From Gammaproteobacteria bacterium (lineage in GTDB: Bacteria > Pseudomonadota > Gammaproteobacteria > Steroidobacterales > GCA-2729495), in the NCBI GenBank assembly GCA_030746435.1, contig JASLMV010000009.1, positions 39,076 through 103,075 on the forward strand: 64,000 bases of DNA. Direction: 5' to 3'. Numbering within the stretch: the first letter of the stretch is position 1; every line of letters begins with the position of its first letter. Positions 52,436 to 61,293 of the stretch are shown one piece after another. The position numbers and the translations under genes are program-made. Under the pieces are notes generated by a model. It saw only the letters and a program-made list of their open reading frames with translations. It was not told the DNA's origin and searched no databases.

Positions 52436-54085
52436 CTATGCGCCCGGCCCGGAGTCCGCCGGCGGCGTCGCCACCGGCGGCTTCAGGCTGAGTTCCACGG
52501 GACGCACGCCGGTCGCAAACAGCGTGGCAATGTAGGCAACCACACCACCGGCGACCGCCCCGACCAGCCATATACAACGTCGCCAGATATCAGCCTCCAG
52601 CCACAGCGCCTGCTCCGGCATAAAATAATTCAGCAGCATGGCCATCACCGCGCACGCGAGGGCCACCCTCAGCATGAAACGGCCCCAGCCGTGGCTGAGT
52701 ATGAGCACGCCTTCTTTGCGCAGCCCTCTATACAGTAGTGCCGCGTTCAGGAACGCACTCATGGAAGTTGCCAGCGCCAGTCCGGCGTGTGCGCCACTCG
52801 CACCTGACAAATACCAGGGCACCACGATCACAAGGTTCAGGACCATGTTGGTCACGAGCGCGATGATCCCGATGCGTACCGGCGTTTTCGTGTTCTGGCG
52901 TGCGAAGTAACCGGGCGCCAGAACTTTTACGAGTGTGAAGCCGAGCAAACCGAAGGAATAAGCCATCAGGCTGATCGTCGCCATGGATACGTCATCACCG
53001 GTAAACCGGCCACCGTAAAAAATTGTCGTCAGTGCCGGGCCCGACAACACGAACAGCCCGACGGCTGCCGGTGCAGCAATCAGGATGACAAGCCGTAACG
53101 CCCAGTCGAGCATGGCCGAGAAACCTTCCATGGTCTGTGCCGCATACTCCCGGGACAGGTTCGGCAGGATGACGGTGGCCAGTGCGATTCCGAAAACGCC
53201 CAGCGGAAACTCCATCAACCGGTCGGAATAGTACAACCAGCTGATGCTGCCGGTAACCAGAAAAGATGCGAGCAGTGTATCGAAGAGTATGTTGATCTGC
53301 GCAACGGACGAACCAAAAATCGCCGGCATCATCAAGTTGGCGATGCGCTTCACACCCGGGTGGTTCCAGCCCCACCTTGGCCGTACCAGCATTTTTACCC
53401 GCGCCAGCGCCGGCAGCATACACAGGAGTTGCACGATGCCCGCCACGAACACACCGACGGCCAGCACGAGCCCCGGCCTTGGGTAGTTCGGCGCAAGAAA
53501 TGCGGCAAACACGATCAGTACAACGTTCAGGATGACCGGTACAAACGCGGCCATCGCAAACCTTTTATAAGTATTCAGGATCGCACCGGCCAGCGCGGTT
53601 AGCGACACGAACAACAGATAGGGAAAGGTAAATCGCAGCATGTCGACCGCGAGTTCATATTTTTCGGCGGATTCGGCATCCGGGTTCAGTAACCAGCCGG
53701 CGCCTGCGATCGAGATCAGCACCGGCGCACCAATAACGCCCAGCAGCGTAAACAGGAACAGGATGAGCCCGAGAGTGCCCCCCACTCTGCCTGCGAGTTT
53801 GCGGACCTCATCGTGCTCACGGGTCTCGTCGTACTCCGCAAATACCGGCACAAAGGATTGCGAAAACGCACCCTCGGCAAAAAAGCGGCGGAAAATATTC
53901 GGAATCTTGAAGGCCACGAAAAACGCGTCCATGGCCGCATCGGCGCCGAAGAACCGGGAGAAGACCATGTCCCGGGCGAGGCCGAGTATCCGCGACAGCA
54001 CGGTCATCGCGCTAACGACGGCCGTCGACCTCAGCAGGCCGGAGGCCCTGGACGATTCTGCTTGTTCCGGCTCGTCCTGGCTCAT
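52436..54085 (-). CDS. murJ: Lipid II flippase MurJ
   Basis: A 549-residue polytopic inner-membrane protein of the MOP superfamily with about 14 helices that moves lipid II to the periplasm. N-terminal 'SRILGLARDMVFSRFFGA' and 'AFKIPNIFRRFFAEGAFSQS' with the Arg residues lining the central cavity are present, together with 'VTGSISWLYYSDRLMEFPLG'. An extended Pro/Ala C-terminal tail follows the last helix. Divergent from rpsT, the usual arrangement. Confidence 0.97.
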   Translation of the reverse strand: MSQDEPEQAESSRASGLLRSTAVVSAMTVLSRILGLARDMVFSRFFGADAAMDAFFVAFKIPNIFRRFFAEGAFSQSFVPVFAEYDETREHDEVRKLAGRVGGTLGLILFLFTLLGVIGAPVLISIAGAGWLLNPDAESAEKYELAVDMLRFTFPYLLFVSLTALAGAILNTYKRFAMAAFVPVILNVVLIVFAAFLAPNYPRPGLVLAVGVFVAGIVQLLCMLPALARVKMLVRPRWGWNHPGVKRIANLMMPAIFGSSVAQINILFDTLLASFLVTGSISWLYYSDRLMEFPLGVFGIALATVILPNLSREYAAQTMEGFSAMLDWALRLVILIAAPAAVGLFVLSGPALTTIFYGGRFTGDDVSMATISLMAYSFGLLGFTLVKVLAPGYFARQNTKTPVRIGIIALVTNMVLNLVIVVPWYLSGASGAHAGLALATSMSAFLNAALLYRGLRKEGVLILSHGWGRFMLRVALACAVMAMLLNYFMPEQALWLEADIWRRCIWLVGAVAGGVVAYIATLFATGVRPVELSLKPPVATPPADSGPGA

Positions 54086-54229
54086 GCGGGCCCCTCGCTA
54101 AAGGCGGGCACAGGGTGCTGAAGGCAGCGCTGCCAGGTGCCTGTTTCTATTGACATCAGGGTGCCAAATGACCAGAATGCGCGCCTCTCGGGCCATATTC
54201 CCCGGGATCCGTATCGAGAGGAAGACTTA

Positions 54230-54496
54230 GTGGCAAACAGCAAACAATCTGCAAAACGAGCCCGCCAGGCTGAAAAACGTCGCCAGCATAACGTGGCACT
54301 GCGCTCGAGAATGCGGACCGCGATTAAAAGCGCCCACAAGGCCGCCGACGACGGCAATAAGGATGAAGCTGCCACTTTATGTAAGGCGGCCATACCGCAG
54401 ATCGATACCATGGTTAGCAAAGGTCTCGTACATAAGAATAAGGCTGCCCGAACCAAGAGCCGACTGAACGCACGCATCCGGGCTCTGGGTTCCTGA
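54230..54496 (+). CDS. rpsT: Small ribosomal subunit protein bS20
   Basis: An 88-residue basic ribosomal protein: 'ANSKQSAKRARQAEKRRQHN', 'MRTAIKSAHKA' and 'NKAARTKSRLNARI' are diagnostic. The start is GTG 54230, with GAGAGGAAG upstream; the frame extends to an ATG at 54137, but that extension has no S20 counterpart. A strong terminator follows. Confidence 0.98.
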   Translation: MANSKQSAKRARQAEKRRQHNVALRSRMRTAIKSAHKAADDGNKDEAATLCKAAIPQIDTMVSKGLVHKNKAARTKSRLNARIRALGS

Positions 54497-54530
54497 TTGC
54501 AAAGAACGCACAGGTTTCAATTGCATTAAG

Positions 54531-54562
54531 ACGCAGTGGCCGAGCCCACTGCGTTTTTGTTT
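54531..54562 (+). terminator. Rho-independent terminator of rpsT
   Basis: Nine-base stem ACGCAGTGG / CCACTGCGT (54531-54539 and 54546-54554) followed by TTTTGTTT, starting 35 bp after the rpsT stop. The convergent obgE ends just beyond it. Confidence 0.92.
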
Positions 54563-54576
54563 GCGTGACCCGAAAC

Positions 54577-55641
54577 CTAAATTGCATCGGCTGCGCTCCC
54601 GCTGTCACTGGTTGAATCTTTATCCTGCCGCTCTTCGAGCCGCGTCATAATGTCGCCCACCAGTTCGCGCGTACCTTCTTTGTTCAGCGCACTGATCCTG
54701 TAAACGGGCCCTTCCCAGCCGAGTGCCGTAACGACCTCGTCACCGATCCCGGCACTGTCACCATCGCCCTCGCCCAGCAGGTCAATTTTGTTCAGGATAA
54801 GCCAGCGCTCCCTGGCGGCCAGCTCGGGGCTGAAACGTTCCAGCTCGCTGACTATGGCATGCGCCGCAGTGACCGGGTCTTCGGTACCAGGCGGTGGCGC
54901 CAGGTCGACTATGTGCAACAGCAAACTGGTACGGTTCAGGTGCTTCAGGAACCGTGTTCCGAGCCCCGCCCCCTCGGCCGCACCTTCGATCAGGCCGGGA
55001 ATATCGGCCATGACAAAACTGCGGTGCGCCTCCACGGCCACGACGCCCAGGTTAGGGTAGAGCGTGGTAAACGGGTAATCCGCAACCTTGGGCTGCGCGG
55101 CCGATACCGCTCTTATCAAGGTGGACTTGCCCGCGTTCGGGAATCCCAGCAGGCCCACGTCGGCGAGTACCGTGAGTTCGAGCTGCAGCACCCGCTTCTC
55201 ACCCGGTGTGCCCGGTGTGAACTTGCGTGGGGCCTGGTTCACGCTGCTCTTGAACCGGGCATTACCCTTGCCGCCATGCCCGGCCGCGGCGACCAGCAGC
55301 GCCTCGTCGTGCTCCACGACTTCACCGAGCACCTCGTTGGTCTCGGACTCCGTTACCCGGGTGCCCTGCGGTACTTCTATATAGAGGTCCTCACCGCTGC
55401 GGCCGGTGCGGTTTTTGCCCATGCCCGGCTGCCCGTTTCCGGCCTTGAAACGCCGGGCCACGCGGAAGTCGGCGAGCGTGTTTATACCTGCTTTCGCAAC
55501 CAGGTACACATTACCGCCGTCGCCACCGTCACCGCCGTCGGGTCCCCCGCGCGGGATGTATTTCTCGCGCCGGAAGCTCGAACAGCCGTCACCACCGTTA
55601 CCGGCCTGTACGCGCACTGTCACTTCATCGACAAATTTCAT
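54577..55641 (-). CDS. obgE: Obg-family GTPase
   Basis: Ribosome-associated GTPase of 354 residues. The N-terminal glycine-rich Obg fold has '[19 protein letters not shown]' and '[12 protein letters not shown]'. The G domain has '[15 protein letters not shown]' (G1), DIPGLIEGA (G3) and NKIDL (G4). It normally follows rplU-rpmA directly; here those genes are 5 kb away on the same strand, with an unrelated block between them. Confidence 0.97.
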   Translation of the reverse strand: MKFVDEVTVRVQAGNGGDGCSSFRREKYIPRGGPDGGDGGDGGNVYLVAKAGINTLADFRVARRFKAGNGQPGMGKNRTGRSGEDLYIEVPQGTRVTESETNEVLGEVVEHDEALLVAAAGHGGKGNARFKSSVNQAPRKFTPGTPGEKRVLQLELTVLADVGLLGFPNAGKSTLIRAVSAAQPKVADYPFTTLYPNLGVVAVEAHRSFVMADIPGLIEGAAEGAGLGTRFLKHLNRTSLLLHIVDLAPPPGTEDPVTAAHAIVSELERFSPELAARERWLILNKIDLLGEGDGDSAGIGDEVVTALGWEGPVYRISALNKEGTRELVGDIMTRLEERQDKDSTSDSGSAADAI

Positions 55642-55662
55642 CGCGCTATTTTATAGATGCGT

Positions 55663-56121
55663 TCATGCATGTTTCACGGGAACCGACGTAGTCGACTTAA
55701 GTTCGTCCATTGAAAAGCTGGAACTCACGTCCAGGAATTCCAGCTCCTTGATCAGGTACTGATACACGCGGTCGTACTCGGCAATGCTGGGCACGACGAT
55801 GCGCAGCAGGTAATCGGTATCGCCGCTCAGTCGGTGCGCCTCCAGTATTTCCGGCGTGTTTTCAATTGCGGCCATAAAACGCTCGAGCCAGTCGCCCGAA
55901 TGACGGCTGGTCCGCACAGCGACAAAAACGGTTGTGCCGACATTCATTTTCTCGTGGTCCAGTAACGCTACACGTTCTTTTATGTAGCCCTGCTCTTCGA
56001 GTTTCTGGATGCGCCGCCAGCAGGGCGTGGTGGTCAGCCCCACCTCCTCGGCGAGCTCGGCCGCGGTCAGCATCGCATTCTGCTGCAGCAGTTCGAGTAT
56101 TCTTCGGTCTTTATTATCCAC
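55663..56121 (-). CDS. Lrp/AsnC-family transcriptional regulator
   Basis: A 152-residue regulator with an N-terminal HTH ('LTAAELAEEVGLTTTPCWRR') and a C-terminal RAM ligand-binding domain ('SGDTDYLLRIVVPSIAEYDR'). It is divergent from the cysteine dioxygenase-type gene across an AT-rich 146-bp region, the common layout for a local amino-acid-responsive regulator of that gene. The effector could be cysteine or a related sulfur amino acid (inference). obgE starts 21 bp downstream on the same strand, so some read-through into obgE is possible. Confidence 0.92.
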   Translation of the reverse strand: MDNKDRRILELLQQNAMLTAAELAEEVGLTTTPCWRRIQKLEEQGYIKERVALLDHEKMNVGTTVFVAVRTSRHSGDWLERFMAAIENTPEILEAHRLSGDTDYLLRIVVPSIAEYDRVYQYLIKELEFLDVSSSFSMDELKSTTSVPVKHA

Positions 56122-56267
56122 AGTAGTATTTTGCGCTTATTCTTATATAAATGGAATATTTTTCTATTATTAGCCATTATGGAGGGCAACTTCGCGAACA
56201 TTTTTTAGGCTTCAGGCCGTAGAATTATTGCTTATCGAGAGCCCCCTATACCGATGGATTCGATGCC
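56122..56267. promoter_or_regulatory. AT-rich divergent control region, Lrp-type gene and cysteine dioxygenase-type gene
   Basis: The stretch 56135-56190 is far richer in A and T than its surroundings, with TTATTCTTATATAAATGG and ATTTTTCTATTATTAG. Such runs are typical of Lrp binding and of promoters. No unique operator can be assigned by eye. Confidence 0.5.
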
Positions 56268-56882
56268 ATGCAGAGACCTACCGATAGCAATGTCACCCCT
56301 TTCCCCGGCAACCTGGCCGCGCCCGTTTTCGCAGAAAGTCAGGCCTATGGCCTGCAGCCCGGCACCACGCCCCTGCTGGCCGAACTGACCGAGACCATGC
56401 AGTCAGCGGTCGATCGGTGCCCGGGTTTCGGCGCTGCGGCCGCCGCCAAGTCGGCGTTGCGGGGCTACGTTTGTGAGCCGGCCCTGCTCGATACCTGCCA
56501 CAAGGAAGGCGATCCGAAACACTACCGCCGTCATTTACTGTATGCGGACCCGGAAGGTGCGCTCAGTATCATCGCGGTGGTCTGGATGCCGGGCCAGGTA
56601 ACGCCCATACACGGCCACACGGCCTGGGGCGCGATCGGCGTTTACGAAGGTTCGCCGTTCTGCGAAAACTTCGACAGGTATCAGAATGACCAAGAAGCAA
56701 TTGGTTTGCGCAGCAAGATGAAACTGCTGCTCAAGCCCGGCGATCTTGCCACTGTGCGCCCCGGCATCGACGACCTGCACCGGGTCGGCAACGATACACC
56801 GAGCCGGGCCATAAGCATCCACGCCTACGGCCGGGACCTGCTGGCCGACCCTAGATCCCTCAATATCGTTTTCGATAGCTGA
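56268..56882 (+). CDS. Cysteine dioxygenase-type thiol dioxygenase
   Basis: A 204-residue cupin of the CDO family, oxidising a thiol (cysteine, or 3-mercaptopropionate in some bacterial members) to a sulfinate with O2. Metal ligands are in 'TPIHGHTAWGAIGVYEG' (two His) and 'DDLHRVGN' (third His). The position of the mammalian Cys-Tyr crosslink Cys holds Gly, as in bacterial homologues. The length is normal. Upstream is a divergent Lrp-type regulator; downstream, 139 bp on, is a TauD-family gene, suggesting organosulfur use. Substrate choice between cysteine and mercapto-acids cannot be settled here. Confidence 0.85.
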   Translation: MQRPTDSNVTPFPGNLAAPVFAESQAYGLQPGTTPLLAELTETMQSAVDRCPGFGAAAAAKSALRGYVCEPALLDTCHKEGDPKHYRRHLLYADPEGALSIIAVVWMPGQVTPIHGHTAWGAIGVYEGSPFCENFDRYQNDQEAIGLRSKMKLLLKPGDLATVRPGIDDLHRVGNDTPSRAISIHAYGRDLLADPRSLNIVFDS

Positions 56883-57021
56883 CACTGAAACCCCCGTAGC
56901 ATTCGGATCCTCATGTTGCGGCATGGATTGCCGCAAACTCAGAATAAGTCATTTGATTTAATTTTTTGCCTGCGCCAGAATACCCCGCTGACGTGATATA
57001 CAAGGCTTCGGAGCACCCATC

Positions 57022-57930
57022 ATGACCTACGAGATTTCAGCGGTTCGCCAGGATCCCGAGTTCAAAACCTTCACCGCGAAGCTGGTTGCCGGCGCATTAG
57101 GCGCCGAGATTGAAGGCCTGGACCTGACCCAGCCGCTCAGCGAAGAAGCTGCCGAGGAAATCCGGCAGGCGATGGTGCACTTCCATGTGCTGTTTATTCA
57201 TGGCCTCGACCTGACGCCGTCTCAACACGTGCAGATCGCAAAAGTTTTCGGCACAGTGCAGATGGGCGGCACGATTCCCCGGCTGGAAGAACAGCCCGAG
57301 GTCAAGAAACAGGAATACACGCAGCAGGCCGGCATTGGCGGCGACGTGAACATGCACGCCGACGACACCTTCAAGGAAATTCCGTCGAAGTGTTCCCTGC
57401 TGTACGGGGTGAAAATGCCCCCGGCCGGTGGCGACACCATCTGGATCAACACCGAGGCAGCCTATGCCGCGTTGTCGGAACCTATGAAGACCATGCTCGA
57501 TGGCCTGACCGCCGTGCACGACCTGGCCGACAAGTTTGGGTTGAACTCCTGGGGGTACCCAGACCACACAAACCGCGTGAAGATCGCCGAGCATTACCCG
57601 CCGGTTGAGCATCCGGTTATCTGTGTACACCCCGAGTCCGGCCGTAAATCCATATACGTGAACGAAATGGTCACGACACGGATTAACGGTGTTACGGACG
57701 ACGAAAGCAAAACCCTGCTGGACTTTCTTATCCGTCACCTGAAGAAACCGGAATTCCAGGTTCGACTGCACTGGCCCGAGACCGGCACCCTCGCGATCTG
57801 GGACAACCGATCAACGCAGCACGTGGTTATGCCCGACTTCCAGCCACAATACCGGCTGAACCACAGGGTCGCGATCAAAGACACCGTCAGGCCCCAGGCA
57901 CCCACGGATGCCATAAGGTCGGTTGCTTAA
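57022..57930 (+). CDS. TauD/TfdA-family Fe(II)/2-oxoglutarate dioxygenase
   Basis: A 302-residue dioxygenase. The iron triad is visible as His-x-Asp in 'NMHADDTF' and the distal His in 'RLNHRVAIKD', with the 2-oxoglutarate-binding Arg nearby. 'GAEIEGLDLTQPLSEEA' is the usual N-terminal motif. Family members release sulfite from taurine, sulfate from alkyl sulfates, or act on phenoxyacetates. With a thiol dioxygenase gene before it, a sulfonate or sulfate substrate is plausible, but no taurine transporter is nearby. Confidence 0.9.
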   Translation: MTYEISAVRQDPEFKTFTAKLVAGALGAEIEGLDLTQPLSEEAAEEIRQAMVHFHVLFIHGLDLTPSQHVQIAKVFGTVQMGGTIPRLEEQPEVKKQEYTQQAGIGGDVNMHADDTFKEIPSKCSLLYGVKMPPAGGDTIWINTEAAYAALSEPMKTMLDGLTAVHDLADKFGLNSWGYPDHTNRVKIAEHYPPVEHPVICVHPESGRKSIYVNEMVTTRINGVTDDESKTLLDFLIRHLKKPEFQVRLHWPETGTLAIWDNRSTQHVVMPDFQPQYRLNHRVAIKDTVRPQAPTDAIRSVA

Positions 57931-58058
57931 CCACAATTGTCACAATTGGGGACAGTGACCAAATTCCGGCTCCAATACGCGAATTATCGAGTCAGGTAAA
58001 ATCCACGGCGTAGATATCGCAACTAAGATGTAGCTATCGAATACATCAAGGGGGATCG

Positions 58059-58850
58059 ATGAACGCGCAAACTCTCCGGACCCTGGTCGGTTCCGTAGTA
58101 GTCTCACTGGTGTTCTTCGCAGTCGTCATGGGAATATCCATGGTCTGCGTGAGTTTCAACGCCCGCTGGTCACCGGATGTCGTATGGTTCCCCGTTCCGG
58201 TTATCGTCCTGTTGGTGGTATCGACGATTTGGGCCGAAAAGCGCTGGCATATAGACCTCTCGCACCCGACAGGTATTTCGCGTACCCAGATGTACGCAGT
58301 GGGTGTTGCGTTGACCGTGTTCGGAGTCTGCGTGACCTCTACCCAAGGAATATTCACGGACAAGGTCCGCGCCATCGAAGTCTACAGTGCCGATGTCAGC
58401 CCGTTGTTTCAGATGGCTTACGCGTTTGTAATGTCGGTATTCGCCGCCATACTTGCCGAAGTCACCTTCCGCGGCATCATGCAGACCCGGATGCACACGG
58501 TACTAAACGTGTGGCCGACAATATTTATTGTTACTTTTATAAACCTGGTGGCACACCGCTGGACCCCGGAACTCGTACAGAACGCCTTCGGCACCTTCGT
58601 CATCCTGGGCGCCTGGACCTACCTGCGCTGGCTGACCCGGTCCCTGTGGCCGCCACTGGTCGTGCACGGCCTGTGCAACCTGGTGTTCGCGCTCTGGGTC
58701 TGGTTTGTCGGGCCGATTTACTACGCGGAACTCTCGGGCATGACAATAGCGTTGATCGTCGGTGCGGGCCTCGTTTCTCTGGCGGTTACGGTCTTTATGA
58801 CAAGAAAGATACTGGGAAGCAGGCCAGCCGACCAGATCAAATCCTGGTAA
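58059..58850 (+). CDS. CPBP-family (CAAX-protease-like) membrane protein
   Basis: A 263-residue integral membrane protein with about eight helices. The three intramembrane motifs of the CPBP family are present in modified form: 'AEVTFRGIMQTRM' (E...R; the usual first Glu of EE is Ala), 'FINLVAH' (FxxxH) and 'VHGLCNLV' (HxxxN). Relatives are intramembrane proteases or membrane chaperone-like proteins. Loss of one Glu makes proteolytic activity uncertain. It stands alone between TauD-type and ferritin-like genes. Confidence 0.8.
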   Translation: MNAQTLRTLVGSVVVSLVFFAVVMGISMVCVSFNARWSPDVVWFPVPVIVLLVVSTIWAEKRWHIDLSHPTGISRTQMYAVGVALTVFGVCVTSTQGIFTDKVRAIEVYSADVSPLFQMAYAFVMSVFAAILAEVTFRGIMQTRMHTVLNVWPTIFIVTFINLVAHRWTPELVQNAFGTFVILGAWTYLRWLTRSLWPPLVVHGLCNLVFALWVWFVGPIYYAELSGMTIALIVGAGLVSLAVTVFMTRKILGSRPADQIKSW

Positions 58851-59011
58851 GGCGTGGAACCTACGCATTACTACTTACCATCGGACCGATACTGCGCCTA
58901 TTCCACGGACAGGCTCCGTGTTAGATTGCCAGCACCCCTGAATAACTTTTAACATTAGTCCTGCGCTGGCATCTGGCATAGTGATGCAGCCGGTTTTGGT
59001 TTGAGGCTTAC

Positions 59012-60304
59012 ATGAAACGACGATTATTCCTGCGTTCACTCTGGCTTAAAGGTGTTGCACTGCCGTCTGCATACCTGCTCTCGCCGACGCTGAGTCGGGT
59101 TGCAGAAGCCGGGACGGATGACTCGGAGGAAGACCTGGTGCAGCGCCGCGGCTGCGGCAGAACATCTACGGGCGGTGCGAAACCGAATTATGGGGTAATT
59201 GCACGCGATTTCTACGATCCCTACCTGGAATTGATTCGCCTTTTAAAAGAGGCCAGCGAGATCGAACACGCGCTGATGATTCAGTACATCTTTGGTGCGT
59301 TCACCCTGAAGCCCCAATACCAGGAGCTGGTCGGTTCCGCAGAACCAACCGGCGACAGCTTTATGGGCGTCGCCGTCCAGGAAATGCAGCATCTGGCAGC
59401 GGCTAACAAACTCCTTGTTGCGCTTGGCAGCGCCCCCAACCTCGACCGCCAGGATTTTCCCACAGAACCCGATATCTACCCCTTTGAATTCAGCCTGGAG
59501 CGCCTCACGAAACTGACGCTGGCACGCTATACCTACGTCGAAGCCGGCCAGAACAGCATACCGTTCACCAAAAAAAGCCGGCCCGCCGACCAGTTATTCT
59601 GTGATCAGCTAACCGCGGAACTCGGCAGCAATACGGGCATGAACCACGTGCCCGGCCTGTACGGGGTTTTCGTTGACCAGCTTGAGTCCGCGATCGCCGA
59701 TGGCACGGTGCAGCTCGACGGTGCCGACGAATGGTTAGAGAATCTCAAGTACATCATGAACGAAGGCGAGAAGCAGCACTTCGGTTTTTTTCGCAGCGTG
59801 TTCACCGGAGAACATCCGGCGCTGGCAGGAGGATCAAACCCCTGGGATCTCGCCGAGGACCACCCGGACTATCCCTCTTTTCCGGTCACGCCCAATCCAA
59901 CGGCTTTTTTTGGCCATGCCAATCAAATCAAATCACCCGAAGCTCGCGCACTCGCGTGGCTCAGCGATCTGCACTACTGGATTATGCTGATGCTGCTGAA
60001 TCTGTATTATCGCACCGGGAGTGAGGCTTTGAATGGCATGGCCCAGCGACATATGCGCGAACCGCTGCAGTCGATCGCAGGCTTATTGGCCGAGTACGGC
60101 ACGGGCCTGCCCTTCGATGTGCTGAGTATCGGGTACGCACCGGCACCGGATCACGTGGGTAACCTGGAATTTATTCTGCGGCTTTCAGAAGAAGCCGATA
60201 CCTTCGCCAACAAGATGAAAAGCGACCTGCCGGCCAATTATCCGCTGGGCCTGCATGCGGCAACGAAACGGGTGCTTGAGGCGGAGATACGGCGGCTTGG
60301 CTGA
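59012..60304 (+). CDS. Tat-exported ferritin-like protein (VioB/iminophenyl-pyruvate-dimer-synthase-like domain)
   Basis: A 430-residue protein with an N-terminal twin-arginine-like leader (KRRLFLRS, then a hydrophobic stretch to about 32) and a ferritin-like four-helix domain. 'LLKEASEIEHALMIQYIFGA' and 'GVAVQEMQHLAAANKLLVAL' supply Glu/His pairs for a di-iron site; 'EGEKQHFGFFRSVF' adds more. The domain is the one found in VioB-type enzymes and in many uncharacterised exported proteins. It is probably folded in the cytoplasm with its metal and then exported. The substrate is unknown. Confidence 0.8.
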   Translation: MKRRLFLRSLWLKGVALPSAYLLSPTLSRVAEAGTDDSEEDLVQRRGCGRTSTGGAKPNYGVIARDFYDPYLELIRLLKEASEIEHALMIQYIFGAFTLKPQYQELVGSAEPTGDSFMGVAVQEMQHLAAANKLLVALGSAPNLDRQDFPTEPDIYPFEFSLERLTKLTLARYTYVEAGQNSIPFTKKSRPADQLFCDQLTAELGSNTGMNHVPGLYGVFVDQLESAIADGTVQLDGADEWLENLKYIMNEGEKQHFGFFRSVFTGEHPALAGGSNPWDLAEDHPDYPSFPVTPNPTAFFGHANQIKSPEARALAWLSDLHYWIMLMLLNLYYRTGSEALNGMAQRHMREPLQSIAGLLAEYGTGLPFDVLSIGYAPAPDHVGNLEFILRLSEEADTFANKMKSDLPANYPLGLHAATKRVLEAEIRRLG

Positions 60305-60305
60305 C

Positions 60306-60437
60306 CTGCCACCTGAAAGCCCGCCGTTAACCCTCTGCTGGTAATTACAGGCTTCGGAAAGCAACGCTTTCCCGAAGTAACTTCCGGCGCATGGCCTTTC
60401 AGGCGTATTACTGCCGCCTGAAAGCCCGCCGTCAGCC
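60306..60437. repeat. Direct and inverted repeat cluster after the ferritin-like gene
   Basis: CCTGAAAGCCCGCCGT occurs near-identically at about 60312-60327 (CCTGAAAG start 60312) and 60417-60432. Between them CTTTCAGGCG forms a 10-bp perfect inverted match with CGCCTGAAAG, so the second copy can fold into a hairpin. It lies between the convergent ferritin-like and rpmA genes and adjoins a bidirectional terminator. Confidence 0.65.
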
Positions 60438-60475
60438 AAAAAAAGCCGGGCAATGCCCGGCTTCACTTTTTTTCT
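60438..60475. terminator. Bidirectional rho-independent terminator (rpmA and ferritin-like gene)
   Basis: Stem AGCCGGG-CAAT-GCCCGGCT at 60444-60462 flanked by a run of seven A on the left and a T-rich run on the right, so it works in both directions. On the minus strand it follows rpmA by about 40 bp. Confidence 0.9.
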
Positions 60476-60504
60476 TCTGGCTGGTTCTTTTTCTTCAGGT
60501 CCGC

Positions 60505-60768
60505 TCAAGCCTCGTTAGCAACGACGCTGACGAACATCCGTTTACGCGGGCCTTTGCGCTCAAATTTCACCGCGCCGTCTGCCTTGGCAAACAACGTGTG
60601 ATCGCGGCCTATGCCCACGTTTACGCCCGCATGGTACTTGGTACCGCGCTGACGAATCAGAATATTGCCGGCCACGACATCCTCGCCGCCAAACTTCTTG
60701 ACGCCAAGTCGTTTGGATTCGGAATCGCGTCCGTTACGGGTACTACCTGCTGCCTTTTTATGTGCCAT
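60505..60768 (-). CDS. rpmA: Large ribosomal subunit protein bL27
   Basis: An 87-residue protein: '[20 protein letters not shown]' at the N terminus, then '[21 protein letters not shown]' split by normal L27 spacing, and '[18 protein letters not shown]'. The N-terminal tail reaches the peptidyl transferase centre. Six bp after rplU; obgE, the usual next gene, is absent here. Confidence 0.98.
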   Translation of the reverse strand: MAHKKAAGSTRNGRDSESKRLGVKKFGGEDVVAGNILIRQRGTKYHAGVNVGIGRDHTLFAKADGAVKFERKGPRKRMFVSVVANEA

Positions 60769-60774
60769 GGCTGG

Positions 60775-61173
60775 TTATTCCTTCTCTGCTTCTTTCTCTG
60801 CCTTATCGTCTTTAGCTGCTTTAGCGGCAGGCTTCTTGGCAGCTGCTTTTTTCTTTGCGGCACCGCCGGTGATGCCGGTAATTTCGACCAGGCTGAATTC
60901 CTGGCGGTGACCGTAAGTGCGCCTGTAGTTCTGGCGGCGGCGGAACTTGATTACATCGATCTTCTTGTCCTTAGCCTGGGCAAGCACCTTGGCCTTAACC
61001 TTGCTGCCGGACACCAGCGGAGTGCCGACCTTTACGCTGTCGCCCTCACCCACGAGCAACACATCGCTAAACTCGACACTGTCACCTTCGGCAGCATCCA
61101 GCTTTTCGATCTTCAGCTTGTCGCCCTTGGCCGCGCGGTATTGTTTACCGCCCGTCTTGAACACGGCGTACAT
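60775..61173 (-). CDS. rplU: Large ribosomal subunit protein bL21 with Lys/Ala/Glu tail
   Basis: The first roughly 103 residues are standard L21: '[20 protein letters not shown]', '[20 protein letters not shown]' and 'FSLVEITGI'. A further approximately 28 residues form a low-complexity Lys/Ala/Glu tail ('[15 protein letters not shown]'), which E. coli lacks but some proteobacteria have. First gene of rplU-rpmA. Confidence 0.98.
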   Translation of the reverse strand: MYAVFKTGGKQYRAAKGDKLKIEKLDAAEGDSVEFSDVLLVGEGDSVKVGTPLVSGSKVKAKVLAQAKDKKIDVIKFRRRQNYRRTYGHRQEFSLVEITGITGGAAKKKAAAKKPAAKAAKDDKAEKEAEKE

Positions 61174-61293
61174 GAGTCTCTCCGCAGTGGGCTTTGGCCC
61201 TGAATCAGCAGGCCCAGTGGCCCGAAAAAGAGCGGGAATTCTAAAGACTCAGACGCGCCAAATCAATTGCCCAAATCAATTGCTTAGGGAGGC

